Of a stretch of 39,511 bases of DNA, positions 7,056 to 15,229 are shown piece by piece. This DNA comes from an uncultured Lachnospiraceae bacterium. Its GTDB lineage: Bacteria; Bacillota; Clostridia; Lachnospirales; Lachnospiraceae. The stretch's first letter is position 1, and every line of letters begins with the position of its first letter. The notes beneath the pieces were generated by a model, which worked only from the letters and a program-made list of their open reading frames with translations, was not told the DNA's origin and did not search any database. A program made the translations under genes and the position numbers. The DNA is taken from assembly GCA_947173945.1 (NCBI GenBank), contig CAMWGV010000026.1, positions 1-39,511 of the forward strand, written 5' to 3'.

Positions 7056-8660
7056 TTAGAAAGGTACTGCTGATATATCACCATCCACTATACGATACAT
7101 ACAGTGATTATCTTTCTCCTTAACATTGAATACCTGTGTTGATATACACATTGTAACTCCTCTGTATATGGAACCAGAAACTTTTACGGAGCTCTTTTTT
7201 CCCGCTTCCAGCTTTTCTTTTAGCTTTTCGAGAACAACAGTCTTCTCCTGCCTTATTTTTTCCAGCTCATCAACACGTGTCTTGTAGGTTTTTATCTGCT
7301 TTATATTTTCAGGGCTAAGTGTAGCACCCTTTGCAAGCTTCGTTTTATATACACTTAAATATGAATTAAGTTCCTCAAGCTCCGGAGTCAGCTCATTAAT
7401 CTCACTTACACATTCTTTTATCTCATCCATAAGTCCCGGATTAACGGCTACTTTAATCATTGTCTGCGTTTCCATTTTATTTCCTATGGAATGAGCATCC
7501 ACAAACTTTCCGCAAACAACCTCTCCTCCGACAATAAATCCCTTCTTTCCACTGACGACAACCTTGCCACCTGCATCAATGTTACTGTGAAGTATTGAGC
7601 CTGCAATAACATTGCCACCTGCTTTTACGCTGGCACTCTCAAAAAACTGGGCACATATATCTCCTCCGGCTTCCATTTCACCCTTACCCATGCCTTGAAC
7701 ACCACGCTTTATAACGATATTTCCACCGGCTACAAGATTCGCAGATTCCACAACTCCGTTTACCTGAATATTTCCCTTTGCCTTTACGGTAAATCCTGTT
7801 CTGACAGTTCCATTTATGAGAACACTTCCTTCATAATCTATATCACCCGTAGATGTGTCTACATCTGCAGCAACCGTATATGTATCTGAAACAAATACCG
7901 TACTGTCTGTAAGTGATACATCGCCATTTATTTCACTGTAGATTTCTGTCTTGTCCTCAGAATATCTTATATTTCTTCCTGCCTTTAAATAAAGCACCTT
8001 TGGCTTTGTTGTCGGAACGCTTTTTCCAAAGACGTCCGTACCATCAACTCCTGGCACATGTGGTGTGAGTCTTGCAAGCAAATCACCCTCATTCACCTTG
8101 GTAAATAAGTTAAGTGTGTGGAAATCAACACTTCCATCCTCAAGAACAGCAGGCTTTGCAAGCGGCCTTGTGTTAAAAAAATACTCAATGGTGGCATCCT
8201 TAGCCAAAATCGGCTTTGTACCCTTAGCAATTGGAATATCTAAACAATATTGCCTTGCAAGCAGAAATACATCAATTACTTTGTTTGAAATACCATGAGT
8301 AATCTTCTCTCTCTCCATTTCACCAAGTATTTCTCTTTTATCCATAAGACTTCCACCTGTTGACGGCGGATAAAATCTGATGTAAGCAACCATTCTATTA
8401 GGAGCTACTGAAACAACAGCACTTTCGCCAAATGGTTCAATCTTAGCATTAGACACCTTCATTTCAAGCTTTTTATCAGAAAGCCCTTCCATTAATGCTT
8501 TCATGTCAGATATCTCATAATCAAAGCATTTCTTATCTTCAAGGAATCCGATTACCTCTTTGATGTCAAGTGCTTTTCCATCACTTATCGGTGGGTAAAC
8601 TACCAAATATGTACCATCATCACGTATATCAAGTTTAAAAAAAGAATTCTTGTACTTCAA
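7056..8660 (-). CDS. FapA-like DUF342 protein
   Basis: This 534-residue protein has a FapA-type N-terminal region (to about residue 220) and a right-handed beta-helix region of repeated Gly/Val turns (about 245-400, with repeats such as VKAKGNIQVNGVV and SVKAGGNVIAGSI). A coiled-coil segment (about 405-480) and a short C-terminal domain follow. In Vibrio, FapA links polar flagellation to the sugar transport protein EIIA-Glc; DUF342 genes are common in clostridial flagellar operons, where their role is unclear. Translation appears to start at TTG 8660, preceded by AGGTGA a few bases upstream, with no better ATG nearby. It follows sigD by 8 nt. The family call is firm; the role is inferred. Confidence 0.82.
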   Translation of the reverse strand: MKYKNSFFKLDIRDDGTYLVVYPPISDGKALDIKEVIGFLEDKKCFDYEISDMKALMEGLSDKKLEMKVSNAKIEPFGESAVVSVAPNRMVAYIRFYPPSTGGSLMDKREILGEMEREKITHGISNKVIDVFLLARQYCLDIPIAKGTKPILAKDATIEYFFNTRPLAKPAVLEDGSVDFHTLNLFTKVNEGDLLARLTPHVPGVDGTDVFGKSVPTTKPKVLYLKAGRNIRYSEDKTEIYSEINGDVSLTDSTVFVSDTYTVAADVDTSTGDIDYEGSVLINGTVRTGFTVKAKGNIQVNGVVESANLVAGGNIVIKRGVQGMGKGEMEAGGDICAQFFESASVKAGGNVIAGSILHSNIDAGGKVVVSGKKGFIVGGEVVCGKFVDAHSIGNKMETQTMIKVAVNPGLMDEIKECVSEINELTPELEELNSYLSVYKTKLAKGATLSPENIKQIKTYKTRVDELEKIRQEKTVVLEKLKEKLEAGKKSSVKVSGSIYRGVTMCISTQVFNVKEKDNHCMYRIVDGDISAVPF

Positions 8661-8668
8661 TTAATCAC

Positions 8669-9436
8669 CTACCCCATCATTACAGTAAAATTATCTCCCA
8701 GGTATGTCTTCATCTTCTTCAATGCTTTTGAATGAAGCTGTGAAACCCTAGACTCAGATACTGACATTGCTCTGCTTATCTCCTTAAGAGTAAGCTCCTC
8801 ATAGTAATAAAGTAATACGACATTTCTTTCTTTCTCTGTCAGAGAATCCAAAGCCTCAACCAGAGATTTTTTCATCTCCTTTTCCATAACAACATTTTCA
8901 GGCTCAATTCTCATATATGCAGGGTTTCCGGAAGAGTGAACCTCGTTTCCCTGCTCCAGAAAATCATCAAGGGAAGATACATTTGATATGTTTGTCTGTC
9001 CCTGCCAGCTTACATATTCCTCCTCAGTTATACCCAGCTCCGCTGCTATATCCTCATCCGTATAAGTGGAACCCTTTTCCGTCTCCAGCTTCTTAATTGC
9101 TGCATCAATGGCCTTTTGCTTTTGCCTCACAGACCGAGGTATCCAGTCAAGCTTTCTAATTTGGTCTAAAATTGCTCCCCGTATTCTTAGACTGGCATAA
9201 GTTTCAAACTTAATACCTTTTCCATAATCAAACTTATCTATGGCATCAATCAGACCGAATATTCCGTAGCTTACCAAATCATCATATTCTACATTTGAGC
9301 CAAGATAAATACTTAGCCTGCCGGCTACTAACTTAACCAAGGGAACATATTCAATTATAATTTGTTCTCTTAAAGCACTGTCTCTTGAATGACTGTACTC
9401 AATCCACAATCTCTCCTTGTTATCCAATATAGCCAT
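8669..9436 (-). CDS. sigD: RNA polymerase sigma-28 factor for flagellar genes
   Basis: This 255-residue FliA/SigD/WhiG-family sigma factor directs transcription of late flagellar, chemotaxis and autolysin genes. Region 2 spans about residues 27-97 (YDDLVSYGIFGLIDAIDKF and FETYASLRIRGAILDQIR). Region 3 spans about 105-160 and begins after DWIPRSVR. Region 4 spans about 195-250 (LTEKERNVVLLYYYEEL, then a helix-turn-helix SVSESRVSQLHSKALKKM). The length is normal. It sits near the distal end of the fla/che unit, as in Bacillus subtilis, where distance from the promoter limits SigD levels. No flgM anti-sigma gene is in the window. A candidate target promoter lies upstream of flgB. Confidence 0.96.
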   Translation of the reverse strand: MAILDNKERLWIEYSHSRDSALREQIIIEYVPLVKLVAGRLSIYLGSNVEYDDLVSYGIFGLIDAIDKFDYGKGIKFETYASLRIRGAILDQIRKLDWIPRSVRQKQKAIDAAIKKLETEKGSTYTDEDIAAELGITEEEYVSWQGQTNISNVSSLDDFLEQGNEVHSSGNPAYMRIEPENVVMEKEMKKSLVEALDSLTEKERNVVLLYYYEELTLKEISRAMSVSESRVSQLHSKALKKMKTYLGDNFTVMMG

Positions 9437-9451
9437 AGTTTACCCCTTTTA

Positions 9452-9721
9452 TTATTTTTCTTCACTGTCATTTTCCTCTTCTGGTTCTTCATCCTCAGAA
9501 GAAGCATCTTTAATAACGACTGTCTCAGTCATATTTGCTATCTTATCTATAAGAAAAAGTGCTATAGATGAAATAACAATAAATACTACAATAACAATAA
9601 GCAGAATGATTAATGATACAAGCAAATCTCTTTTGTATTTTAAATTCAAAAGCAATGTAACCAGAGCTGCCATTAAAACAATAAATGCTCTTGCATACTT
9701 GTACTTCTCATTTTTATTCAA
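9452..9721 (-). CDS. Small membrane protein between cheD and sigD
   Basis: This 89-residue protein has two membrane segments (about residues 10-26 and 31-59) joined by a short basic loop, then an acidic tail full of Glu and Asp (about 68-89). I recognise no family. By the positive-inside rule the loop KYKRD lies in the cytoplasm, though the highly charged tail makes topology uncertain. The likely start is TTG 9721, with AAGGAG ten bases before it. It lies 17 nt after cheD and 15 nt before sigD with matching composition, so it belongs to the unit. It might tether a regulator near the membrane, but no direct evidence supports a function. Confidence 0.65.
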   Translation of the reverse strand: MNKNEKYKYARAFIVLMAALVTLLLNLKYKRDLLVSLIILLIVIVVFIVISSIALFLIDKIANMTETVVIKDASSEDEEPEEENDSEEK

Positions 9722-9738
9722 AACAAAGCAACTCCTTA

Positions 9739-10227
9739 TTATATAATTTTATTATCTTTACCTACGTGTTTAACCGTAAGCTGACTTGTTTCAGGATCAA
9801 AAATTATTGTCCTACCATAATCCAGCCCTACATCCTCTGCCTCTATTCTGATTCCAAGTGACATCAATTTTCTTTTTACAGCCATAATGTTCTTATCACC
9901 AATAGAACCTAAATCTGAGGTCGATGAAGCAAAGCTGAACATTTTTGCTCCCCCTGCAATTTTAGCATGAAGCAATGAAGTTCCTATACCCATGGAATTA
10001 AGTTTTTTAACAAGTTCTTCTATTCCGGTATCTGCAAATTTAAGTTTATTTTGATTTTGTTTTATTTTTGTACTGTCAGGTAGCATTATGTGTACTAATC
10101 CTGCAATCTTCGAAAGTCCATCATATAAAACAATTCCTATACATGAACCAAGTCCGATTGTTGTAATGGTATCTGGAGCCTTGCAAACATTCATATCTGC
10201 TATCCCAACAACTATTGACTTAGCCAT
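9739..10227 (-). CDS. cheD: Chemoreceptor glutamine deamidase
   Basis: This 162-residue cytoplasmic enzyme deamidates Gln residues of chemoreceptors to Glu and is sequestered by CheC in Bacillus-type chemotaxis. The catalytic triad is visible: Cys29 in GLGSCIGIVLYD, His46 in LVHIMLP and Thr23 just before the glycine-rich loop, with the same spacing as in the Thermotoga enzyme. The length is standard. Its ATG overlaps the end of cheC by 8 nt, so the CheC-CheD partner pair is translationally coupled. No chemoreceptor gene is present in the window, so its substrates are encoded elsewhere. Confidence 0.95.
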   Translation of the reverse strand: MAKSIVVGIADMNVCKAPDTITTIGLGSCIGIVLYDGLSKIAGLVHIMLPDSTKIKQNQNKLKFADTGIEELVKKLNSMGIGTSLLHAKIAGGAKMFSFASSTSDLGSIGDKNIMAVKRKLMSLGIRIEAEDVGLDYGRTIIFDPETSQLTVKHVGKDNKII

Positions 10228-10840
10228 TAATGCCTCCTATTCCGAGCTTATTGAGCAACACATCGTATGAATGCATTTCAGAAACCATCATAATAAATCC
10301 ATTTATCTCTTTGTCTCCTACAATAAACTGTGAATTGATTAAAAGTGCCTTATCACTGATCTTAGCAAATTCTATACATGGGACACTTAAAATTGATCCT
10401 GCCATATCAACACAAAGAGATGGCTGACCATATCTGATTTTTAATCCTGATAGTGTTTCCAAAGATGCAACATATGACCCTATAAGAATATTAGCTATTT
10501 CGGCAATAGCTGACATTCCCATCTCTGAGCTCCAGTCTGTATCTTCACCAATCAATTGACCTACAAGCTGTTTTGCGTCGTCAACACCGAGAATAAACAG
10601 AAGCATTGCGTCCATATCTCCCGATACCAGACTCAGTACTCCGACGACAGTTGCATCCGGACCGCCGATAATATTCTCTAATGCATTAAAGTCGTATATA
10701 TCAACATGTGGTGGTGACATTACCAATTTTGTTGATAACAATACGGAAAGAGATGTTGCTGCATTTCCAGCACCTATGTTACCAAGCTCAGATAAGGCAT
10801 TTCGTGCATTATCTGATATGTTTTCCTTTCCATCTCCCAT
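10220..10840 (-). CDS. cheC: CheY-P phosphatase CheC
   Basis: This 206-residue protein dephosphorylates CheY-P and binds CheD. It has two CheC helices of the form D/S-xxx-E-xx-N. The first is NALSELGN (Glu18, Asn21), where the leading acidic or serine residue is replaced by Asn14. The second, near residues 107-115, is SAIAEIAN and is canonical. GNIGAGNAATSLS after the first motif is typical of the family. ATG 10840 is chosen because AAGGAGG lies six bases before it; a TTG at 10846 would abut the ribosome binding site. It follows cheW by 12 nt and overlaps cheD. Confidence 0.94.
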   Translation of the reverse strand: MGDGKENISDNARNALSELGNIGAGNAATSLSVLLSTKLVMSPPHVDIYDFNALENIIGGPDATVVGVLSLVSGDMDAMLLFILGVDDAKQLVGQLIGEDTDWSSEMGMSAIAEIANILIGSYVASLETLSGLKIRYGQPSLCVDMAGSILSVPCIEFAKISDKALLINSQFIVGDKEINGFIMMVSEMHSYDVLLNKLGIGGING

Positions 10841-10852
10841 AAACAACCTCCT

Positions 10853-11302
10853 TTATTCATTATCGATATCTGAAATCAAACCACTAATATTAAGTAATGA
10901 AATAAGTGTATCGTTATGCTTTCCGACACCTGTGAGGTATGCTCTCGTATCATCAGCAGTAAGCTTCTCAATGTCTTCCTCTGCAAGAGTAACAACCTCT
11001 CTTACCTCATCGACAAGTATTCCTATCTTTGCATTTCCCTCAGCCTTAATTATAAGTATACGTGTTAAATTTGTATTGTCCACATCCTCAAGTTCAAATT
11101 TTCTTCTCATACTCATAACAGGTATAATCTCTCCACGAAGATTTATAATGCCAAGAAAATAGGATTGTGTATGAGGAACTCTTGTTATCGGCTGTAATCT
11201 TACTATATTGTCTATGTAAGATATGTCGATGCCATATTGCTCGCTGTCAAATCTTAATATAATATACTGTTTTGTATTGACACTTGATATATTTGTATCC
11301 AT
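10853..11302 (-). CDS. cheW: Chemotaxis coupling protein CheW
   Basis: This 149-residue adaptor links chemoreceptors to the kinase CheA in polar arrays. The whole protein is one CheW domain: IILRFDSEQYGIDISYIDNI near residues 13-32, then the family segment LGIINLRGEIIPVMSMRRKF near 48-67, and ILVDEVREVVTL near 98-109. GGAGG precedes ATG 11302. It lies 10 nt after cheA, so kinase and coupler are made together. No receptor gene accompanies them. Confidence 0.96.
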   Translation of the reverse strand: MDTNISSVNTKQYIILRFDSEQYGIDISYIDNIVRLQPITRVPHTQSYFLGIINLRGEIIPVMSMRRKFELEDVDNTNLTRILIIKAEGNAKIGILVDEVREVVTLAEEDIEKLTADDTRAYLTGVGKHNDTLISLLNISGLISDIDNE

Positions 11303-11312
11303 AAGGCACCTC

Positions 11313-13409
11313 CTAAACTAATGTATTTGAATCAATGATAAGTGCTACCTCACCATTTCCGAGAATCGTTGCACCACTTATCAGCCTTGGAACATGTATA
11401 AATTTTCCAAGTGGTTTAATTACTATTTCCTGTTGTCCGAGAAGCTTGTCAATAACAAGACCTGCCTGCTTATCACCCTTTTTAACAATTACGACAACAA
11501 GTCCTTCATCATTCAGCTCGTCATCTTCAACCTCCAAAGGCTCCACATCAAGAACCTCATTTAATCTTACAAGCGGAATAACTGTTCCTCTTAAGTTAAT
11601 AACCTCCTTCGTGTGTACATATTTAATATCCTCAGGAAGTATTTCCTCAATCGTAACAATTGAATTAAGTGGAAGTGCATATTTTTCACCACAGACGTCA
11701 ACCATTAATGCCTGAATAATTGCAAGGGTCAGTGGAAGTCTGACAATAAATGTAGTTCCCTCTCCAAGCTTTGAAGCAACCTCAACATCACCGCCAAGTC
11801 CCTCAATCTTGTTCTTAACAACATCAAGTCCTACGCCACGTCCTGAAACATCAGAAATCTTCTCTGCCGTAGAGAATGCTGGTTGGAATAATAAATCAAC
11901 TGCTTCTTTTTCAGACATATACTCTGCCTGTTCCTCTGTGATTGCACCCTTATCTATTGCTTTTTGCTTGATTTTCTCTACATCTATTCCTGCACCGTCA
12001 TCCGAAACCTCTATCGTAACATTATTTCCGTCCTGATATGCATCAAGTCTTATTGTACCAACCTGTGGTTTACCAATCTTCAATCTGTCAATTGTTGACT
12101 CAAGACCATGATCGGCAGCATTTCTGAGCATATGCATAAGAGGATCACCAATTTCATCGATAACCGTTCTGTCAAGCTCTGTATCCTCTCCAGTCATAAT
12201 AAGCTCCATTTCCTTGTTAAGCTTTTTAGATAAATCTCGAATCATTCTCGGGAATCTGTTGACTACACTCTCGATAGGCACCATTCTCGTTTTCATAACA
12301 GACTCATGAAGATTCGTTGTAACTCTCTCCAGATATTCTATCTGTTCATTAAATTGCTGATCCTGCGTTGTCGCAACTCCTGTAACAGAAACAAGCCCGT
12401 TTTTAGCTATGATAAGCTCAGATACAAGATTCATCAAATCATCCAGCTTATCTATATCCACTCTGACTGAACGATTGACCACCGGCTTGTTATTTGTTTT
12501 TACAGGTGCCTTTTTCTCTTCTTTTTTCTCTACAACTTCTTTTTTAGGCTCGTCTGATTTCTTTGATTCATCAACCTTTTGTACCGTTTCATGAACCTCT
12601 TCCGGAATATCAAACTCCTCTATAACTGCCTCTTCTATCTCAGAAACACTTTCAATAATATTTTTAATTTCATCAATCGGACTTTCCGACACAATAAACA
12701 TTGAAAAATCCAATTCAAACCTTTCGTCCTCTATATCCTGAGCATTAGGTACAGACTTTATAACTTCACCCTTACCTTCAACTCCCTTAAATACCAAAAA
12801 TGCTCTTGCAGCCTTAAGAAGACAAGATTCCTGAATGTATACAGTTGCAGCATACACATTAAGACCTTTCGCCTTAGCCTCACTCATGGCATTTTTTTCA
12901 AAATCAGCAATTGGAACAGACAAATACTTTCTCTTGTCGCCTTCCGTATTCTCATCAGACTTTTCGTCAGCCTTTTCTGCCTTCTCCTGCTGCTTAGTTT
13001 CACTTTCCTGCTTGTTTTCCTCTGATGTGTCATTTAATGCATCATTAAGCAGACCGATAAGTTCCTCGTTGTCCTCCGTTCCCTCATCAGCCGTTTCAAT
13101 TATGCATGTCAGATAACCCTCAATAGCATCCAGACACTTAAATACAATATCAACCATATCAGCATTTACATTGAGTTTTCCGTTTCTTATCTCAGAGAAA
13201 ACATTTTCCATGTCATGCGTCAATCTCTGCATCCTCTTAAAACCCATTGTACCTGCCATACCCTTTAATGAATGTGCAGCTCTGAATATTTCATTTACAG
13301 TATCAATATTTTCCGGCTCTGCTTCAAGAATAAGAACCTGATCATTTAATGTCTGTAAATGCTCCTTTGTCTCATCAATAAATATCTCCAGATATTGACT
13401 TAAGTCCAT
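11313..13409 (-). CDS. cheA: Chemotaxis histidine kinase CheA
   Basis: This 698-residue cytoplasmic kinase passes phosphate to CheY and CheB. The P1 Hpt domain (about 1-105) has phospho-acceptor His46 in FRAAHSLKG. A P2 region (about 165-270) is followed by a Lys/Glu-rich linker (about 275-310). P3 dimerisation spans about 315-375. The P4 ATPase spans about 376-555, with the N-box in HMLRNAADHGLE and G-boxes DDGAGID and GRGVGLDVV. The P5 CheW-like domain spans about 556-698. All key catalytic residues are present. Its ATG overlaps the cheB stop by one base (TAATG), coupling kinase and methylesterase output. Confidence 0.97.
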   Translation of the reverse strand: MDLSQYLEIFIDETKEHLQTLNDQVLILEAEPENIDTVNEIFRAAHSLKGMAGTMGFKRMQRLTHDMENVFSEIRNGKLNVNADMVDIVFKCLDAIEGYLTCIIETADEGTEDNEELIGLLNDALNDTSEENKQESETKQQEKAEKADEKSDENTEGDKRKYLSVPIADFEKNAMSEAKAKGLNVYAATVYIQESCLLKAARAFLVFKGVEGKGEVIKSVPNAQDIEDERFELDFSMFIVSESPIDEIKNIIESVSEIEEAVIEEFDIPEEVHETVQKVDESKKSDEPKKEVVEKKEEKKAPVKTNNKPVVNRSVRVDIDKLDDLMNLVSELIIAKNGLVSVTGVATTQDQQFNEQIEYLERVTTNLHESVMKTRMVPIESVVNRFPRMIRDLSKKLNKEMELIMTGEDTELDRTVIDEIGDPLMHMLRNAADHGLESTIDRLKIGKPQVGTIRLDAYQDGNNVTIEVSDDGAGIDVEKIKQKAIDKGAITEEQAEYMSEKEAVDLLFQPAFSTAEKISDVSGRGVGLDVVKNKIEGLGGDVEVASKLGEGTTFIVRLPLTLAIIQALMVDVCGEKYALPLNSIVTIEEILPEDIKYVHTKEVINLRGTVIPLVRLNEVLDVEPLEVEDDELNDEGLVVVIVKKGDKQAGLVIDKLLGQQEIVIKPLGKFIHVPRLISGATILGNGEVALIIDSNTLV

Positions 13410-14488
13410 TAACGTACCCCCACTTTCTTTGAAATAGCGTCGGCAATTTCATCTAAATCACAAACATAATCTGTAAGACCTTTTTCATATATAGCCTTTG
13501 GCATACCATACACTGTGCTTGAATCCTCATCCTGCGCTATAACATATATTTTTTTCTTTCTTGATAATTCCGATATTCCCTTGGTGCCATCAGCACCCAT
13601 ACCTGTTAAGACAACACAAATAATCTCATCAAAAGTAGCATCGCACAGACTAAAATACATAATATTTCCACAAGGCTTAAGTCCACCAACAGGAGGCACA
13701 TCATCAAAAACAATCCTATGTTCATTGTCAATAGGCTTAACCGTAAGATGTGTACCACCTTTAGCAATATATACAACACCTTTCTTCAGCAGTTCATTCT
13801 CCTCTGCCTCTTTCACCTGAATCTTACTCAAATCATTCAATCTTGAAGATAAAGAACTTGTAAATCCTGCCGGCATATGCTGCACAACAAGAACCGGAGC
13901 ATCAAGATTTTGGGGAAGCTTCGGTAACACACTTTGGAGAGCCTTTGGTCCACCTGTAGAACATACAAGTGCAACCAGCTTGTTCCCTGTATTTTTTTTC
14001 AGGGACTTGTTGCTATTTTTAAGCTCATCTGTCTTTTTCTTATGCTCTCTTGCAAATCGTTCAGGGGCAACCGTTATTATATCATTTTTCTTTTTAAGCT
14101 CTGTTGCCACAAAAAGAGCATTATGTATCCTTCTTTCAAAGAATTCGTCCTCACGCTCATGCTGGCCTGACGGCTTCTTAATAAACTCAAGTGCACCAAG
14201 CTCAAGTGCTGTGATAGTTTCCTTCGTGTCCTCACTGGAACTGAAGATAATAATCGGAATTGTACTTTTTCTCCTTGTCATCTCCTTAAGAAATTCCAGC
14301 CCTGACATTTTAGGCATATTTAAATCACTTATTATAGCATCGACATTAGGATTTTTTTCCAGATAATCCAATGCATCAAGCCCATTACATGCTGAATAAG
14401 CTACTCTGTATTCGTTTGTCTTGTTTATTATACCAGACATGGCTCTTCTCATAAGTGCAGAGTCATCAATGATTAGAATTTTTTTCAT
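13409..14488 (-). CDS. cheB: Chemoreceptor methylesterase response regulator
   Basis: This 359-residue protein removes methyl groups from receptor glutamates when phosphorylated. The receiver domain (about 1-125) has Asp8/Asp9 and phospho-acceptor Asp55 in ISDLNMP. A Lys-rich linker (about 145-168) leads to the esterase domain (about 170-355) with a Ser-His-Asp triad: Ser177 in VCSTGGP, His204 in VVQHMPAGFT and Asp300 in LTGMGADGTKG. Spacing between these residues matches the Salmonella enzyme within one residue. The methyltransferase cheR is not in the window. A weak AAGGA lies some 15 bases upstream, and the gene begins two bases after the PilZ gene. Confidence 0.96.
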   Translation of the reverse strand: MKKILIIDDSALMRRAMSGIINKTNEYRVAYSACNGLDALDYLEKNPNVDAIISDLNMPKMSGLEFLKEMTRRKSTIPIIIFSSSEDTKETITALELGALEFIKKPSGQHEREDEFFERRIHNALFVATELKKKNDIITVAPERFAREHKKKTDELKNSNKSLKKNTGNKLVALVCSTGGPKALQSVLPKLPQNLDAPVLVVQHMPAGFTSSLSSRLNDLSKIQVKEAEENELLKKGVVYIAKGGTHLTVKPIDNEHRIVFDDVPPVGGLKPCGNIMYFSLCDATFDEIICVVLTGMGADGTKGISELSRKKKIYVIAQDEDSSTVYGMPKAIYEKGLTDYVCDLDEIADAISKKVGVR

Positions 14489-14489
14489 G

Positions 14490-15206
14490 TTAGTTATAAC
14501 CCATTCCTTTTGCCCTTGCCACTCTTTCGCTTTCGAATATAAATTTTATTATCTTATCTCTTTCTTCCTTATTTATTTTCAAAAATTCAAGACGCTGTTC
14601 ATATATATCATTCCGTCCATTCATCAAAAGGCTGCTAAGTATTCGGGCAAATAAATTAAATTCAATTATTTCATCCAATATCTTTAACTCAAATTTGAGC
14701 ATGACAATTTCGTTTTTTTCCAAGTGGTTTTTTTGTATAATCTTGGCACCGCCTCCGCTTATATCTATAAACCTTGCCAGCTGCCATTCAAGGTCCGCCT
14801 CAGACATCTCAAAGTCGTCAAAAACTCCCACTTCATACTCATCATCTGACACAACTCTTATCATTGCATTCATTGAGCATTTATATCTGTAAAAATCTCT
14901 CCTTTGTACCTTTTCCAGCTCATTCAGCATAAGTATCTCAAGAAAAAATAAATTACCGCTTTTATATCTTGACGTAATTAAAACATTACACTGTAACAAT
15001 CCCTTATCCGTATAAAAGCATGCAGCAAATTTTTCATCAACAGGCAACGGAACTATTTTCCCATCATAAATTGGCATAGCTATCTGAATTGTATCCTGTG
15101 AAATAAAGTCATATATTTTACTAACATATACTTTTCTATCCCTATCATTACGTATAATCTGTTCCAGCTTAACCAGTTCAATTTTGTTCCCTATAGCAAT
15201 TCCCAT
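14490..15206 (-). CDS. YcgR-like PilZ-domain flagellar brake protein
   Basis: This 238-residue protein has an N-terminal YcgR-type beta domain (about 1-97) and a C-terminal PilZ domain. The two cyclic-di-GMP-binding signatures are intact: RRDFYR at 102-107 (RxxxR) and DISGGG at 148-153 (DxSxxG). In E. coli and Bacillus (YcgR/DgrA), the ligand-bound form slows or stops the motor by touching MotA or the rotor. Its place between flhG and cheB ties it to this motor. The architecture call is firm and ligand binding is likely. AAAGGA precedes ATG 15206. Confidence 0.9.
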   Translation of the reverse strand: MGIAIGNKIELVKLEQIIRNDRDRKVYVSKIYDFISQDTIQIAMPIYDGKIVPLPVDEKFAACFYTDKGLLQCNVLITSRYKSGNLFFLEILMLNELEKVQRRDFYRYKCSMNAMIRVVSDDEYEVGVFDDFEMSEADLEWQLARFIDISGGGAKIIQKNHLEKNEIVMLKFELKILDEIIEFNLFARILSSLLMNGRNDIYEQRLEFLKINKEERDKIIKFIFESERVARAKGMGYN

Positions 15207-15229
15207 AATCGTCCCTTTCCTTTTTTAAA

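Noticed and set aside
11186-11193. GCCGATAA (minus strand) inside cheW as an internal SigD promoter
   Set aside because: No TAAA-like -35 element lies at the right distance, and the site is within a conserved coding segment.
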